DNA of 5,673 nucleotides, from positions 1 through 5,673 of the forward strand of contig JAPOPO010000024.1 in the NCBI GenBank assembly GCA_026712885.1, given 5' to 3'. Under the pieces are notes generated by a model, which was given only the letters and a program-made list of their open reading frames with translations, was not told where the DNA came from and made no database searches. Source of the DNA: Rhodospirillales bacterium (GTDB lineage: Bacteria > Pseudomonadota > Alphaproteobacteria > UBA828). Shown in pieces: positions 4,796 to 5,673 of this stretch; position 1 is the first letter of the stretch; the number at the start of each line of letters is the position of its first letter. Both the position numbers and the translations under genes were made by a program.

Positions 4796-5673
4796 CTAAT
4801 AGTCGCGAAGTTCCGTGGCCTGTGTGGCGGCCTTGGCGCCGCCGCGCATCCGGCCGCTGATCCAGACGCCGAGAATGGTCGCCATATAGGGCAGTGAGAG
4901 CAGCACGTCGTGCGGGATGCTTGCGCCGAAGAGCAGCTGCAGCCTGATTCCCGCGACGCCCACCAGGCTGAAGAAGAGCGCGGCGAAGGCCGCGCCGACG
5001 GGATGCCCCGCGCCGAAGATGACGGCGGCGAAGCTCATGAAGCCGCGGCCTGCGGTCATGTTCTGCGCGAAGATGGTGAGGCCACCAGCCGCGAGCTCGG
5101 CCCCGCCGATGGCGCAGAGGATGCCGCCGGCCGCCAACGCGATGAGCCGCGCGGTGGCCGGTCTGGTGCCGACGCTGCGCGCCGCGAGCGGATGCTCGCC
5201 GGCCGCGGCCAGCCGCAGGCCGAAGCGCGTGCGGCAGAGCAGCGCCCACATGCCCCAGACGACGAAGGGCATCATCAGAACGAAGATCGAGAGCGCACCG
5301 TAAGAGCCGAAGGTCGCACCGAGCCGGGGCACGCCGAAGGGTGCGGTCACGGCGGCGAGGCTGCCGAATAGCGCTTGAACGGCCAGAGCCGTCCCGCCGA
5401 TGCCGAGCCCCGTGAGGCCCAGGCCCGCGATGATCGGGTTGGCGCCCAGCTTCTCGATCACGAACCAGAGCAGGACCGAGGCCGCGACGCAGAGCACGCT
5501 GGCGATCGCGATGGCAGCCGGGAACGAACCGGTCAGCACGATGCCGAGGATCGTCGCGCACGCGCCGATGATCATCACGCCTTCGAGGCCGAGGTGCCAG
5601 ACGCCGGCGCGCTGGGCGATGACGCCTGCCATGGTGACGTGGACCAGCGGCGTGCCGGAGCGCAGGATCGCCA
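4796..5673 (-). CDS. ABC transporter permease, nucleoside/simple-sugar type (5' end outside window)
   Basis: The frame runs in from the right edge and ends at TAG 4796-4798. An ATG at 5630-5632 lies inside the frame but is not the true start: 13 more residues upstream (AILRSGTPLVHVT) continue the family's N-terminal pattern 'L-R-x-x-TPL', so only about 20 residues are missing. The 291 visible residues are very hydrophobic, with about eight membrane segments. Family markers are 'AQRAGVWHLGLEGVMIIGA', 'NPIIAGLGLTGLGIGG' and the cytoplasmic loop 'FGLRLAAAGEHPLAARSVG', which is the coupling region toward the ATPase. It then has 'GRGFMSFAAVIFGAGHPVGAA'. These place it in the BPD_transp_2 permease group, like YufQ, which works with a second permease, a duplicated ATPase and a BMP-type binding protein to import nucleosides or similar rings. 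Those partners probably lie to the right. Substrate is inferred from context only. Confidence 0.88.
   Translation of the reverse strand, partial: AILRSGTPLVHVTMAGVIAQRAGVWHLGLEGVMIIGACATILGIVLTGSFPAAIAIASVLCVAASVLLWFVIEKLGANPIIAGLGLTGLGIGGTALAVQALFGSLAAVTAPFGVPRLGATFGSYGALSIFVLMMPFVVWGMWALLCRTRFGLRLAAAGEHPLAARSVGTRPATARLIALAAGGILCAIGGAELAAGGLTIFAQNMTAGRGFMSFAAVIFGAGHPVGAAFAALFFSLVGVAGIRLQLLFGASIPHDVLLSLPYMATILGVWISGRMRGGAKAATQATELRDY

Noticed and set aside
1..5673. CRISPR arrays, tRNA or rRNA genes, riboswitches
   Set aside because: No spaced direct repeats, no cloverleaf or rRNA-like sequence, and no recognisable riboswitch core were seen on either strand.

Overview
The window is high-GC DNA with codon use typical of a GC-rich Proteobacterium, probably an alphaproteobacterium. 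That placement is inferred from base composition and gene families only; there is no rRNA or other marker gene. It holds six protein-coding genes, two of them cut by the window edges, plus the remains of an insertion sequence.

Left part (1-1145). This begins with the C-terminal 111 residues of a LysR-type transcriptional regulator on the + strand. Facing it on the - strand is a small exported protein with MORN-like repeats. Between that gene and the next lies about 300 bp without an intact gene. Its right half looks like the left end of an IS3-family element: a TGA-CCCCCA type terminus, a strong Shine-Dalgarno sequence and the first codons of an orfA-like transposase, broken by a one-base deletion and then lost.

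Central part (1146-4758). Two - strand genes form an operon 27 bp apart. The first is a short-form hydantoinase/oxoprolinase HyuA-type protein (514 aa from the preferred start at 3821). The second is a DUF917 protein (367 aa), a family to which S-methyl-thiohydantoin desulfurase activity has been assigned. Divergent from them is an Asp/Glu/hydantoin racemase of 255 aa with both catalytic cysteines. The 169 bp shared promoter region carries an 11-nt C homopolymer, an operator-like inverted repeat, a reasonable sigma70-type promoter for the racemase and a GC-rich hairpin in its leader.

Right part (4796-5673). A - strand inner-membrane ABC permease of the nucleoside/simple-sugar (YufQ/BmpA-associated) class converges on the racemase and runs off the right edge. 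The rest of the transporter probably lies beyond the edge.

Taken together, the central and right parts read as an uptake-and-catabolism locus for a hydantoin-like or thiohydantoin-like cyclic ureide. The permease would import it, the racemase would interconvert its C5 enantiomers, and the HyuA-like ATPase-fold protein with DUF917 would act on the ring. The usual HyuA partner HyuB is absent from the window, and DUF917 occupies its place. The substrate is inferred from the families, not shown by the sequence.
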